64,000 nucleotides of DNA from Streptomyces sp. DH-12 (GTDB lineage Bacteria > Actinomycetota > Actinomycetes > Streptomycetales > Streptomycetaceae): assembly GCF_002899455.1 (NCBI RefSeq), contig NZ_PPFB01000001.1, forward strand, positions 4,316,001 through 4,380,000, given 5' to 3'. Shown here one piece after another: positions 39,918-48,428 of this stretch (position 1 is the first letter of the stretch; the number at the start of each line of letters is the position of its first letter). A model generated the notes under the pieces. It was not told the DNA's origin and did not search any database. It was given only the letters and a program-made list of their open reading frames with translations. Both the position numbers and the translations under genes were made by a program.

Positions 39918-40412
39918 GTGCAAGGTTCGGAGAACTCTTCCCGTCGCGGCCGTCGCTCCTCCACCATGGGCGGCATGCCGCTCAACGACATGCCGTGGTG
40001 GCGCTGGCGCAGCAATGTGCGCTCCGCGCTGCACATGCTCTCCGACCCCGTCTTCCAGCGGGACGTCTGGCTGGCCGGGGTCCCCGGCTACGGGGACGTC
40101 ACCGACGCCGTGTACCGGCTGGTCGAGGACACCTGGCTGGACAACTGGTCCGCGGAGAAGTACGTCGGCACGATCTTCCGCGACTCCCAGGAGGCCGCGC
40201 TCGTCGACACCGCCGTGCTGCGCGTGCTGCGGATCATGCACCAGGTCGGCCCGGACGCCCCGGTCGCCGCGTACCTGGAGCACGAGGGCTGGCCGGAGGC
40301 GGTGCGCGCGGCGCGCGACGCGCACGTACGGATGGCGGCGAGCGACGGCGACGACCCGGACGCGCCGCCCAGCACGCTCGAGGTGCTGCGCATCCTGACC
40401 CGTTCCGCGTAG
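39918..40412 (+). CDS. Conserved actinobacterial hypothetical protein
   Basis: About 164 aa. It begins basic and disordered (SENSSRRGRRSSTMGG), then a helical globular domain: MPWWRWRSNVRSALHMLSDP, FQRDVWLAGVPGYGDVTDAV, EDTWLDNWSAEKYVGTIFRD. This is a known Streptomyces conserved family without assigned function, from memory. GTG 39918 has no strong ribosome-binding site; ATG 39966 or 39975 are alternatives and would lose only the tail. It is divergent from the lipoprotein gene and precedes purU by 46 bp, so they may share a transcript. Confidence 0.7.
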   Translation: MQGSENSSRRGRRSSTMGGMPLNDMPWWRWRSNVRSALHMLSDPVFQRDVWLAGVPGYGDVTDAVYRLVEDTWLDNWSAEKYVGTIFRDSQEAALVDTAVLRVLRIMHQVGPDAPVAAYLEHEGWPEAVRAARDAHVRMAASDGDDPDAPPSTLEVLRILTRSA

Positions 40413-40458
40413 CGGGACGACCGGCCGGACGCCGGTCCGTGTGTGCGACCCTTTTCCC

Positions 40459-41340
40459 ATGAGCGAGCAGTCCACCCGAGCCGCGGCCCCGGCCGACCAG
40501 TACGTCCTCACCCTGTTCTGCCCCGACAAGCAGGGCATCGTGCACGCCGTGTCCAGCTACCTGTTCATGACCGGCTGCAACATCGAGGACAGCCAGCAGT
40601 TCGGCGACCACGACACGGGTCTGTTCTTCATGCGCGTCCACTTCTCCGCCGAGGCCCCGGTCACGGTGGACAAGCTGCGGGCGAGCTTCGCGGCGATCGG
40701 CGACTCCTTCCAGATGGAGTGGCAGATCAACCGGGCCGACGAGAAGATGCGCATCCTGCTGATGGTCAGCAGGTTCGGGCACTGCCTGAACGACCTGCTG
40801 TTCCGGGCGCGGACCGGTGCGCTGCCCGTGGAGATCGCCGGAGTGGTGTCCAACCACACCGACTTCGCCGAGCTGGTGGCCTCCTACAACGTCCCCTTCC
40901 ACCACATCCCGGTGACCAGGGACACCAAGCCGGAGGCGGAGGCGCGGCTGCTGGAGATCGTGCGCGAGGAGGACGTCGAGCTCGTCGTCCTCGCCCGCTA
41001 CATGCAGGTGCTCTCCGACGACCTGTGCAAGCAGCTCTCGGGGCGGATCATCAACATCCACCACTCCTTCCTGCCGAGCTTCAAGGGCGCGAAGCCGTAT
41101 CACCAGGCGCACGCGCGGGGTGTGAAGCTGATCGGGGCGACGGCGCACTACGTCACCGCCGATCTCGACGAGGGGCCGATCATCGAGCAGGAGGTCGAGC
41201 GGGTGTCGCACGACGTCACCCCCGACCAGCTGGTCGCCATCGGGCGGGACGTGGAGTGCCAGGCGCTGGCGCGGGCGGTGAAGTGGCATGCGGAGCGGAG
41301 GATCCTGCTGAACGGCCGCAGGACGGTCGTCTTCGCCTAG
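40459..41340 (+). CDS. purU: Formyltetrahydrofolate deformylase
   Basis: 293 aa. N-terminal ACT domain (YVLTLFCPDKQGIVHAVSSY) and C-terminal formyltransferase-like hydrolase with LARYMQVLSD, INIHHSFLPSFKGAKPYHQA and the catalytic Asp region DLDEGPIIEQEVERV. It hydrolyses 10-formyl-THF to THF and formate, balancing one-carbon pools and feeding PurT. ATG 40459 has no ribosome-binding site; GACCCT lies six bases before it, so the mRNA could be leaderless. It converges on the anti-sigma gene with a hairpin between. Confidence 0.94.
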   Translation: MSEQSTRAAAPADQYVLTLFCPDKQGIVHAVSSYLFMTGCNIEDSQQFGDHDTGLFFMRVHFSAEAPVTVDKLRASFAAIGDSFQMEWQINRADEKMRILLMVSRFGHCLNDLLFRARTGALPVEIAGVVSNHTDFAELVASYNVPFHHIPVTRDTKPEAEARLLEIVREEDVELVVLARYMQVLSDDLCKQLSGRIINIHHSFLPSFKGAKPYHQAHARGVKLIGATAHYVTADLDEGPIIEQEVERVSHDVTPDQLVAIGRDVECQALARAVKWHAERRILLNGRRTVVFA

Positions 41341-41376
41341 AGGGCGGGTTGCCCCGGTTCCGCCGACGGCCCTCGA

Positions 41377-41392
41377 CGCACCCGCGGGTGCG
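41377..41392. terminator. Palindromic terminator, purU/anti-sigma gene
   Basis: CGCACCCGCGGGTGCG is a perfect 16-bp palindrome (6-bp stem, CGCG loop) ending two bases before the stop of the convergent gene at 41394. It can act on both strands. Confidence 0.7.
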
Positions 41393-41393
41393 G

Positions 41394-42569
41394 CTACATC
41401 CTGCTCATGCTCGCCGCGGCCAGCAGCACGTCCCTGATCGCCTCGCGGTCCCCCTCCTGCCCGGCCGCCGCCTCAGGCGGCGGCAGATGCCCCGCCGCCA
41501 GCCGGCAGAACTCCGCCCCGTCCAGGGCGACATGAGCCACTTCGTGTTCGGCGGACCCCTTCGCCGCCGGCGAGTCCAGCGGGATCAGCCACTCCCCGCC
41601 GCCGGACCCCTCGATCTCCAGCCGCAGGCTGCGCCCCGGCTCCCCGGCCGCGACCAGGCGGCGTTCCACGGGCGCGGCCAGCCCGTGGCGCCGGCGGTGC
41701 TCCAGCACCAGGGGCAGCATCCGGGCCGCGAGGTCCACCATGTCGTGCAGGTGCTGCCCGGAGGGCGGGTCGTAGGGGTAGTCCACCGCCTCGGCGATGT
41801 CCTCCGCGTGCACCCAGCACTCGAAGGCCCGGTCCAGCATGGCGTCGTGCAGCGGCAGCGCGTAGTCGCCGTAGGGGACGGTCATGCGGCCGGTGCCGCT
41901 GCCGGTGAAGGAGACCGTGCGGATCAGCCGGTGGCTCTGTTCCCGCCAGGGGCCGCGGACGGCCCGGGTGGGCGGGAAGCGGGCGGCCCGCCAGTAGGCC
42001 TCCGTGCGGTCCGAGGGGGTGGGGCGCTCGGGCCGGACGTCGCCGAGCGGGTCCTCCAGGCCCAGGGCGACCGCGACCAGTCCGTCGACGGTCAGCAGGT
42101 GGGCGATGGCCCCGGCGACGGTGGTGCGGCGGCTGCTCGCCTCGTCGCCCTCGTACCAGCGCAGCCGCACCGGGGCGTGCCACTCGTTGTCCCCGAAGTC
42201 CTGGAGCAGCGCGTCGAGCCGGGCCGTCTCGGCGTCGTAGGCGGCGGCCCACTCGGGGACCGGGACGCGCGGCGGGCGCCGCTCCAGGCAGGTCTCCAGG
42301 ACGTGGGCGCGCAGCGCCGGGTCGAGGTCGAGGCTCTCGGGGCGCTGGAGCAGGCCGACCGCCTCGCGCAGCCGCAGTGCCTCGTCCGCGCAGGGCCCGC
42401 AGACGCCGAGGTGCGCCTCGACGGCCCGGGCCTCGGCGGGCGCGCAGGCGGCCAGGGCCCAGGCGCCCAGCAGTGACTTCAGCACATGGTGCTCCGGGCC
42501 CGGGGGCGGGCCGTCCGGCCCGGGGGCGAGGGGCGCGCGGCGGTCGTACGGCCCGGGGCGCCCGTTCAC
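41394..42569 (-). CDS. Anti-sigma factor fused to MDMPI-type domain
   Basis: 391 aa. N-terminal zinc anti-sigma (ZAS) motif HLGVCGPC (Hx3Cx2C) with the preceding His/Cys helix (LLGAWALAACAPAEARAVEA). Then a maleylpyruvate-isomerase-like mycothiol-dependent domain (WYEGDEASSRRTTVAGAIAH, ECWVHAEDIAEAVDYPYDP) and a C-terminal SCP2-like part. It overlaps the ECF sigma gene by GTGA, so the pair is coupled. It probably binds the sigma factor until a signal, perhaps thiol or metal linked, releases it. The fused domain may sense or process that signal; this is inference. No membrane helix is present. Confidence 0.85.
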   Translation of the reverse strand: MNGRPGPYDRRAPLAPGPDGPPPGPEHHVLKSLLGAWALAACAPAEARAVEAHLGVCGPCADEALRLREAVGLLQRPESLDLDPALRAHVLETCLERRPPRVPVPEWAAAYDAETARLDALLQDFGDNEWHAPVRLRWYEGDEASSRRTTVAGAIAHLLTVDGLVAVALGLEDPLGDVRPERPTPSDRTEAYWRAARFPPTRAVRGPWREQSHRLIRTVSFTGSGTGRMTVPYGDYALPLHDAMLDRAFECWVHAEDIAEAVDYPYDPPSGQHLHDMVDLAARMLPLVLEHRRRHGLAAPVERRLVAAGEPGRSLRLEIEGSGGGEWLIPLDSPAAKGSAEHEVAHVALDGAEFCRLAAGHLPPPEAAAGQEGDREAIRDVLLAAASMSRM

Positions 42570-43147
42570 GCGGCCCCTCCGATTCCGGGCGGCGCGCCCG
42601 GCGTCCCGGTGTCGTGGGCGGTGGCCAGCAACTGGAGGCCGAGGCGCAGCCGGCGGCGGGCCTCCTCGTCGGTGACGCCGAGGGCGGCGGCGGTCCGGCG
42701 GTAGTCCCGGCGCTGGAAGTAGGCCAGTTCCAGCGCGGCCCGCAGCGGGGCGGGCATGGACTGGACGATGTAGTCGGCGCGGGCGGCGACCGTGGCGTGC
42801 CGGACCTTGCGCTCCAGGTCCTCGGTGGTGCCGGGGCCGCCCAGGGCGAGCGCGGCGGTCTCGGTGGTGCGCAGCCGCTGTACGGCCAGCCGGTTGGTCA
42901 GGGCGGCGAGCCAGCTGCGCAGCGGGCCCTGCCGGGGGTCGTAGGAGTCGGGGTGCTGCCAGACGTGGGCGAAGACGTCGCGGGTGACGGTGTCGGCCGC
43001 GTGTTCGTCGCCGAGGACGCGATGGGCGAGGCCGTGCACCAGGGAGGCGAAGCGGTCGTAGAGCTCGCCGAGGGCGGCGGCCTCCCCGCGGGCGAGCCGC
43101 TGCTGCATCGTGCGGTCCCAGCGGGGCGGTACGTCCCTTTTCGGCAT
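42566..43147 (-). CDS. ECF-type RNA polymerase sigma factor
   Basis: 193 aa. Region 2: ELYDRFASLVHGLAHRVLGD then AADTVTRDVFAHVWQHPDSY. Region 4: APLRAALELAYFQRRDYRRT, AAALGVTDEEARRRLRLGLQ. The short linker is typical of ECF factors. It starts at ATG 43147 with AGGGG upstream. The anti-sigma gene overlaps its stop. Its own promoter is not clear. Many such sigma factors drive their own operon, but no -35/-10 pair could be matched to a target here. Confidence 0.88.
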   Translation of the reverse strand: MPKRDVPPRWDRTMQQRLARGEAAALGELYDRFASLVHGLAHRVLGDEHAADTVTRDVFAHVWQHPDSYDPRQGPLRSWLAALTNRLAVQRLRTTETAALALGGPGTTEDLERKVRHATVAARADYIVQSMPAPLRAALELAYFQRRDYRRTAAALGVTDEEARRRLRLGLQLLATAHDTGTPGAPPGIGGAA

Positions 43148-43513
43148 GCGGCCCCTCACCCCCTGTTCGTCCCCCGGGCCCCGGGGTGGTCGGTGCCCGG
43201 GGCCGGTGCGTGACCGGCGATGCCACGAATGTAGTCGCCATGGGGGCGCATGCACGCCCCTTTGCAGCAAAGCGCGCCCCTCGCGGGGGCTTCCGTGGTA
43301 GAGGGCCGCCCGCGCAGGTCGCACGGTGTGCGCCTCATGTCTGCCCCACCGGAGGGCGATCGGAACCGATCGAATCGGATCGATTGCGACTATTACCAGC
43401 CTTCTCTGTTCGGTAACCGTTTTTGGGGCCGCGTTTCGGGGAACGGCCGGTGGGCAGCCGCGCAGCAAGGAAGCGTAGGCATTGCTTCCGTTCGGCGAGC
43501 GAGGGGCGTGGTG
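43148..43513. promoter_or_regulatory. Regulatory region between ECF sigma and STAS genes
   Basis: 366 bp without a gene. CGATCGG-AA-CCGATCG (43357-43372) is a near-palindrome of 7-bp arms. TTACC (43393-43397) and GGTAA (43412-43416) are inverted. GGAAGC (43469-43474) and GCTTCC (43484-43489) pair just upstream of the STAS start. These look like operators or a leader structure, but no regulator is assigned. Confidence 0.45.
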
Positions 43514-43888
43514 GTGACCTTCACAGTGACCGGCCAGGAGAACGGCGCATGGGCCGTCCTCCGGGTCTCCGGCGAGCTGGACCTGGCGACGTCCCCGGTG
43601 CTGCGGCAGCGGGTGCACGACGCCGTGGCCGAGGGGCGGCACCGGCTCGTCCTCGACCTCTCCGAGGTGTGGTTCTGCGACTCCAGCGGGGTGGGGGTGC
43701 TCATAGCCTCCCGCCGGCTGCTGCGCTCCTGCCAGGGCCGGCTGCGGCTGATCCTGCCCGCGCGCGGCGCCGCCGACGGCAGCCACGTCAACAAGGTGCT
43801 CGGCGCCCTCGGGGTGCGCCGCCTGTTCGAGATCCACCCGGACGTGCCGTCCGCCGTCGACGAGGACGCCCGCCCGCTCCCGGCCTGA
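43514..43888 (+). CDS. STAS-domain anti-sigma factor antagonist
   Basis: 124 aa. One STAS domain: ENGAWAVLRVSGELDLATSP, RLVLDLSEVWFCDSSGVGVL, with the phosphorylatable serine in CDSSGVG. Proteins like SpoIIAA/RsbV/BldG bind and are phosphorylated by RsbW-type kinases to free a sigma factor. An RsbW-like HATPase gene lies 1.1 kb downstream. Three GTG codons in a row are available; GTG 43514 is seven bases from GAGGGG, the best spacing. The frame upstream is not coding. Confidence 0.85.
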   Translation: MTFTVTGQENGAWAVLRVSGELDLATSPVLRQRVHDAVAEGRHRLVLDLSEVWFCDSSGVGVLIASRRLLRSCQGRLRLILPARGAADGSHVNKVLGALGVRRLFEIHPDVPSAVDEDARPLPA

Positions 43889-44062
43889 CCCCGCGCACGC
43901 TCCCCCGCCCGAGCGCGTGACGGCCTCCTGACACGTGTCACACGTGTGTCCCGGTGTTCCCCCGGTCCTGGTGCGAGCGCCCTTTCCGGCTCCCCCGCGC
44001 CCCCGCACCGCGTACGCTCCCAGCGAGACGACCCTCCGACCTAAGGCGGCCTGAGAAAAGAC

Positions 44063-44575
44063 ATGGTCACCAGCGAGTACGAGCGCAGGATCGCGGCCCG
44101 CTTCGCCGGCTTCGACCAGGACGGCAACGGTTACATCGACCGCGAGGACTTCAACGCGGCGGCCAAGGCGCTGCTCGCCGCATTCGACACGGCGGCCCGC
44201 TCCGACCGGGGCCAGGCCCTGTACGCCGGGGCCGAGGCGTTCTGGCAGGGCATGGCCGGCATCGCCGACCGGGACGGCGACCAGCGCATCACCCGCGAGG
44301 AGTTCGTGAACGGCGCGCTCAAGCGGCTGCGGGACAACCCGGAGCGGTTCGCCGAGATCGCCCGCCCCTTCCTGCACGCGGCGCTCGCCGTCGCCGGCGC
44401 CGCCCCGGACGGCGCCGTCGGCGTGGCGGACACCGCGCGCGTGCTCCAGGTGCTGGGCGTCGACGGGGAGCTCGCCGGGGAGGCCGCCGCGAAGCTGGAC
44501 ACGGACGGGGACGGCCGGATCGGCGAGGAGGAGATCGTCTCCGCGTTCGCCCGCTACTTCACCGTCCCCGAGTGA
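44063..44575 (+). CDS. EF-hand calcium-binding protein (calerythrin-like)
   Basis: 170 aa. EF-hand loops: DQDGNGYIDREDF (first), DRDGDQRITREEF (second) and DTDGDGRIGEEEI (fourth) keep the acidic 1,3,5,12 positions; the third (APDGAVGVADTA) is degenerate. The arrangement matches prokaryotic calerythrin-type Ca buffers and sensors known from Streptomyces. It stands alone between signalling genes. AAAAGAC precedes the ATG, a weak ribosome-binding site. A regulatory role in development is possible but not shown. Confidence 0.88.
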   Translation: MVTSEYERRIAARFAGFDQDGNGYIDREDFNAAAKALLAAFDTAARSDRGQALYAGAEAFWQGMAGIADRDGDQRITREEFVNGALKRLRDNPERFAEIARPFLHAALAVAGAAPDGAVGVADTARVLQVLGVDGELAGEAAAKLDTDGDGRIGEEEIVSAFARYFTVPE

Positions 44576-45043
44576 CGCGCCGCGCGTCCGTGTCACCGAT
44601 CGTGGCATTGTCCTGATCACGGAGCGTCGGGGCCGGTTCGTACCCGGTGCGTTCCTCCGTCACGGCCCGCAGTCGGAGCGCGGCTCCGGTACCGTGTGCG
44701 GGATGCGAGTCGTCATGAGCGCACCGCGGCCGGGCCGCCCTCGGGGCGGCGGCCGGCCGGCCCGTTCCCGCGGCCCGCTCGCGGGGCGGGCGGGCCGTTC
44801 GCGGCGCTCCGTTCGACTCCCCGTGGCGAGCGTCGCACAGTATGCCGCACGGGTACTCCTTCGCGCTGGAATATGCCCGAAGCGCTTGTTGCGGTGACGG
44901 AACGTCAACCATGCTGGCCCACAAGGGAATCACGGTCCGTGATCCCTGTCCCGGCCGTCGTTCTGGCCATGCAGAGAATGGCTAGGATCGTGGCCCTCGT
45001 GAGGCGCGAGTCCAAGTGTCCGCCGGTTCGGATGGTGTGAGCG
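44576..45043. promoter_or_regulatory. Promoter region upstream of HATPase gene
   Basis: 468 bp without a gene. ATCACGG-t-CCGTGAT (44929-44943), extended outward by GGG/CCC, is a strong inverted repeat. A -10 TAGGAT lies at 44983-44988, with a weak -35 TTCTGG at 44961-44966. The repeat sits just upstream of the -35, as expected for an operator or activator site. Confidence 0.5.
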
Positions 45044-45526
45044 GTGCAGGTGCTTCAAGTGCAGCTGGAGATCCGGCCCGACCCCGCTGAGGTGGGGCGA
45101 GCCCGGCGCTGGGCCCGCTCGCGGCTGGCCGGAGCCGGCATAGGGGCCGACGAACCGCTGGCCGAGACGCTGATCCTGCTCGTCTCCGAGCTGGTCACCA
45201 ACGCCGTCGTGCACACCGGCTGTCCGGCCGTCCTCAGACTCTCGCTGCCCGGGGCCGACGCGACCGAGGAGGTCGCCGTCCGCCTGGAGGTCGCCGACCG
45301 CAGCGACCGGGCGCCGGTGCCGCGCTGCGTGGGCGGCGAGGCGACCGGTGGACGCGGACTCGCCCTCGTCGACGGGCTGGCCGACCGCTGGGGCTGGAGC
45401 ACCGAGGGCACCGGCAAGCGCATCTGGTGCGAACTCGACCGCTGCGGCCGGGCGTCCGGCGCCGCCCGCGCCTCCTGCGGCAGCGGCGTCGTGACGTACG
45501 ACGGGCTGGCGTACGGGGCGGTCTGA
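45044..45526 (+). CDS. RsbW-like HATPase (anti-sigma regulatory serine kinase)
   Basis: 160 aa. HATPase_c fold of the SpoIIAB/RsbW type: LILLVSELVTNAVVHTG is the N box, VADRS the G1 region, and GRGLALVDGLADRWG the G2 region. It would bind ATP and a sigma factor or phosphorylate a STAS antagonist. The STAS gene at 43514 is a candidate partner, by proximity only. GTG 45044 is preceded by GTGAGCG and a promoter with TAGGAT. The C-terminus is Cys-containing (CGRASGAARASCGS) and probably flexible. Confidence 0.82.
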   Translation: MQVLQVQLEIRPDPAEVGRARRWARSRLAGAGIGADEPLAETLILLVSELVTNAVVHTGCPAVLRLSLPGADATEEVAVRLEVADRSDRAPVPRCVGGEATGGRGLALVDGLADRWGWSTEGTGKRIWCELDRCGRASGAARASCGSGVVTYDGLAYGAV

Positions 45527-45950
45527 GCACCACCCGCCGTACGGTTGCCGCGCCTTCGGGGAGGGACGGGCGCACAGGGGGACGGCGGTGCGGTGCCGCG
45601 CGTGATCCGGTGCGCCGGGCGTGCTCCCGTGCGCCGAGGCGGCGAAACGGGCGATTGCCGCAATCCGCCCACCGTCCGGCTGGACGGTGTTGACGCGCCG
45701 TGACCGGGTGATCACCCTGGTCGTCAGCGATTCGCCGCGAGGGGACGGCGAGGGCCCCGCGACGGGAGTCCTCGGCGAGTGTGGGTCGTGATCCGGCGCG
45801 TGCTCCCGGGGGTGGGGGACCTGGCGGGAGAGCCGGAGAGGAAGGGCGGTGCGGGGCTGTCGCGCTCGGGGCGAGCGGCGCCGCACCGCCGAGGGCCTGT
45901 CCACAGGCTGTGGACGGTCCGCGGGTGCCCGGCGGGACTCGGGGCGGCTG
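45527..45950. promoter_or_regulatory. Intergenic region with stem and operator-like palindrome
   Basis: 424 bp without a supported gene. CACCGTCC-ggct-GGACGGTG (45670-45689) is a terminator-like stem for the HATPase gene. TTGACG (45690-45695) then 17 bp and CACCCT resembles a promoter, and the perfect palindrome GGGTGATCACCC (45706-45717) overlaps its -10. No downstream gene on this strand is evident, so the promoter, if real, makes an unannotated RNA. Confidence 0.4.
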
Positions 45951-46988
45951 TCAGCTCCCGGCCGCTGCCGCCTCCCCGCGTTCCGCGCGGAACGTGCGGC
46001 GGTAGGCCGTGGGCGTCACGCCGAGGGCCGCCTGGAGGCGGGCCCGCAGGGACTGGGCCGTGCCGAAGCCCGCGTCCCGCGCCACCTGGTCCACGGTCAG
46101 ATCGGTCGACTCCAGCAAGTACCGCGCCCGCTCCACCCGTTGACGGGTCAGCCACTGCCCCGGACTGACCCCGGTCTCCTCCCGGAAGCGGCGGGTGAAG
46201 GTGCGCACCGACATCGACTCCCGCTCGGCCATGTCGCGCAGCTGGATCGGCTCGTGCAGCCGGCCCAGCGCCCAGGCGCGGGCACCGCTGGTGGACGCCT
46301 GCTGCGGGTCGGGCACCGGCCGCTGGATGTACTGCGCCTGCCCGCCGTCGCGGTACGGCGGCACCACCGTGCGCCGGGCCACGTCGTTGGCGACGGCGGC
46401 GCCGTGGTCGCACCGCACCATGTGCAGGCACAGGTCGATCCCGGCCGCCACGCCCGCCGAGGTGAGGATGTCGCCGTCGTCCACGAACAGCACGTCCGGG
46501 TCGACGTCGATCCGGGGGAACAGCCGCTGCAGCCGCTCCGCGTCGGCCCAGTGGGTGGTGGCGCGGCGCCCGTCGAGCCGGCCGGCGGCGGCGAGGACGT
46601 ACACCCCGGTGCAGATGGAGGCGATGCGGGCGGCCGGCGGGATGCGGCCGAGGGCGTCGGCCAGTTCGTCCGTCAGCTCGCCCCGCTCGAAGACCGGGCC
46701 CCGCTCGTAGCAGGCGGGGACGATCACGGTGTCGGCGCCGGCCAGGGCCTCCGGGCCGTGGGGGACGTGGACGGTGAAGTCGGCGTCCGTCTCGACCGGG
46801 CCGGGCGGCCGGACCGAGCAGGTGAGCACCTCGTACAGCGGGCGCCCGTGCTCGTCCCGGGGGCGGCCGAACACACGGTGGGGGATGCCCAGCTCGAACG
46901 GCAGCAGCCCGTCGAGGGCGAGCACGACCACGCGGTGGGGCCGGCGGCCGGCGGGGGAGGACGGGAGTCCGGCCGTGTCCAGAGGCAT
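45951..46988 (-). CDS. GlxA-family transcriptional regulator (DJ-1/PfpI + AraC)
   Basis: 345 aa. N-terminal DJ-1/PfpI-like domain (RVVVLALDGLLPFELGIPHR; ARIASICTGVYVLAAAGRLD with the nucleophile-like Cys) and C-terminal AraC DNA-binding domain with two HTH motifs (IQLRDMAERESMSVRTFTRR; VDQVARDAGFGTAQSLRARL). Such proteins activate or repress a neighbouring transporter or enzyme gene. It is divergent from the MFS gene, 72 bp apart. A TAGGAT hexamer ends seven bases before the ATG, so the mRNA is probably leaderless. Confidence 0.87.
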   Translation of the reverse strand: MPLDTAGLPSSPAGRRPHRVVVLALDGLLPFELGIPHRVFGRPRDEHGRPLYEVLTCSVRPPGPVETDADFTVHVPHGPEALAGADTVIVPACYERGPVFERGELTDELADALGRIPPAARIASICTGVYVLAAAGRLDGRRATTHWADAERLQRLFPRIDVDPDVLFVDDGDILTSAGVAAGIDLCLHMVRCDHGAAVANDVARRTVVPPYRDGGQAQYIQRPVPDPQQASTSGARAWALGRLHEPIQLRDMAERESMSVRTFTRRFREETGVSPGQWLTRQRVERARYLLESTDLTVDQVARDAGFGTAQSLRARLQAALGVTPTAYRRTFRAERGEAAAAGS

Positions 46989-47060
46989 GGCCCGATCCTA
47001 GCGAACGCTGTCCTTCGGGCCACTCGTTGAAGGGGACATGCCTCCCCGAAGCTGTACCGC

Positions 47061-48389
47061 GTGACCACGACCAGCAGGACCGCCGCCGCCGGGCCGCCCG
47101 CGAGCGGCCACAAGCCGAACCGCCTCCGGGTGCACCGGGCCTGGTTCGTCGCCGCCGTCACCTTCGTGACGATCATCGGCGCCGCCGCCTTCCGCGCCGT
47201 GCCGGGGCTGTTCATCGACCCGTTGAACGACGAGTTCGGCTGGTCGCGCGGCACCATCGGCGCCGCGGTCTCCGTCAACCTGGCGCTGTACGGCCTCACC
47301 GCCCCGTTCGCGGCGGCGCTGATGGACCGCTACGGCATCCGCCGGGTCGTCGCGGTCGCCCTGACCGTGATCGCGGTGGGGTCCGGCGCCACCGTGTGGA
47401 TGACCGCCGCCTGGCAGCTGATGCTCTGCTGGGGCCTGCTGGTGGGCCTCGGCTCCGGCTCCATGGCGCTGGCCTTCGCCGCCACCGTCACCCACCGCTG
47501 GTTCACCGAGCGGCGCGGCCTGGTCAGCGGCATCCTCACCGCCGCGTCCGCCTCCGGGCAGCTGATCTTCCTGCCGCTGCTGTCATGGATCGTCGACCGG
47601 TACTCCTGGCGGCCCGCGGCGGTGACGGTGGCGCTCGCCGCGCTCGCGGTGGTGCCGTTCGTCTGGCTGCTGCTGCACGACCACCCCGCCGACGTGGGCC
47701 AGAAACCGTACGGGGCGAAGGAGTTCGTGCCCAGGCCGGCGCCCGTGCCCGGGGCCGCCCGGCGCACGCTGACGGTGCTCGCCTCGGCCGCCCGCACGGG
47801 CCCGTTCTGGCTGCTCGCCGGCACCTTCGCGATCTGCGGGGCCTCCACCAACGGGCTGATCCAGACCCACTTCGTGCCCGCCTCGCACGACCACGGCATG
47901 CCTGTCACCACCGCGGCGTCCCTGCTGGCCGTCATCGGCGTCTTCGACGTGGTCGGCACGGTGGCGTCCGGCTGGTTCACCGACCGTTTCGACGCGCGCC
48001 GGCTGCTCGCCGTCTACTACGCGCTGCGGGGCGTCTCCCTGCTCTTCCTGCCCCTGCTGCTCGCGCCCTCGGTGCACCCGCCGATGCTGCTGTTCATCGT
48101 CTTCTACGGCCTCGACTGGGTCGCCACCGTGCCGCCCACGCTCGCGCTGTGCCGGGAGCACTACGGCGACGACAGCCCCGTCGTGTTCGGCTGGGTCCTG
48201 GCGTCCCACCAGGTGGGCGCGGCGGTGGTCGCCTTCGTCGGCGGTCTCGCGCGGGACGCGTTCGGCACGTACGACGTGGTCTGGCTCGGGTCGGGGGCGC
48301 TGTGCGCGGCGGCGGCGCTGTTGGCGCTGGTGATCCGCGAGCGGCCGGCGGACCGCCCGGACGCGGTGGCCGTGGAGGCGGTGGACTGA
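47061..48389 (+). CDS. MFS transporter
   Basis: 442 aa with 12 hydrophobic helices in two six-helix halves. The motif DRYGIRRVVA after helix 2 is the MFS loop 2-3 signature, and DRFDARRLLA repeats it in the second half. The overall pattern (GWSRGTIGAAVSVNLALYGL, HRWFTERRGLVSGI) is the oxalate/formate-antiporter-like family. Its substrate is unknown but may be a carboxylate. It is divergent from the GlxA regulator, which probably controls it. GGGGA-CATGCC-TCCCC (47032-47047) lies between the two genes. Confidence 0.87.
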   Translation: MTTTSRTAAAGPPASGHKPNRLRVHRAWFVAAVTFVTIIGAAAFRAVPGLFIDPLNDEFGWSRGTIGAAVSVNLALYGLTAPFAAALMDRYGIRRVVAVALTVIAVGSGATVWMTAAWQLMLCWGLLVGLGSGSMALAFAATVTHRWFTERRGLVSGILTAASASGQLIFLPLLSWIVDRYSWRPAAVTVALAALAVVPFVWLLLHDHPADVGQKPYGAKEFVPRPAPVPGAARRTLTVLASAARTGPFWLLAGTFAICGASTNGLIQTHFVPASHDHGMPVTTAASLLAVIGVFDVVGTVASGWFTDRFDARRLLAVYYALRGVSLLFLPLLLAPSVHPPMLLFIVFYGLDWVATVPPTLALCREHYGDDSPVVFGWVLASHQVGAAVVAFVGGLARDAFGTYDVVWLGSGALCAAAALLALVIRERPADRPDAVAVEAVD

Positions 48390-48428
48390 ACCGCACGCCC
48401 ACGGTCCGGGGGCGGCGCGTCCGTGGGG

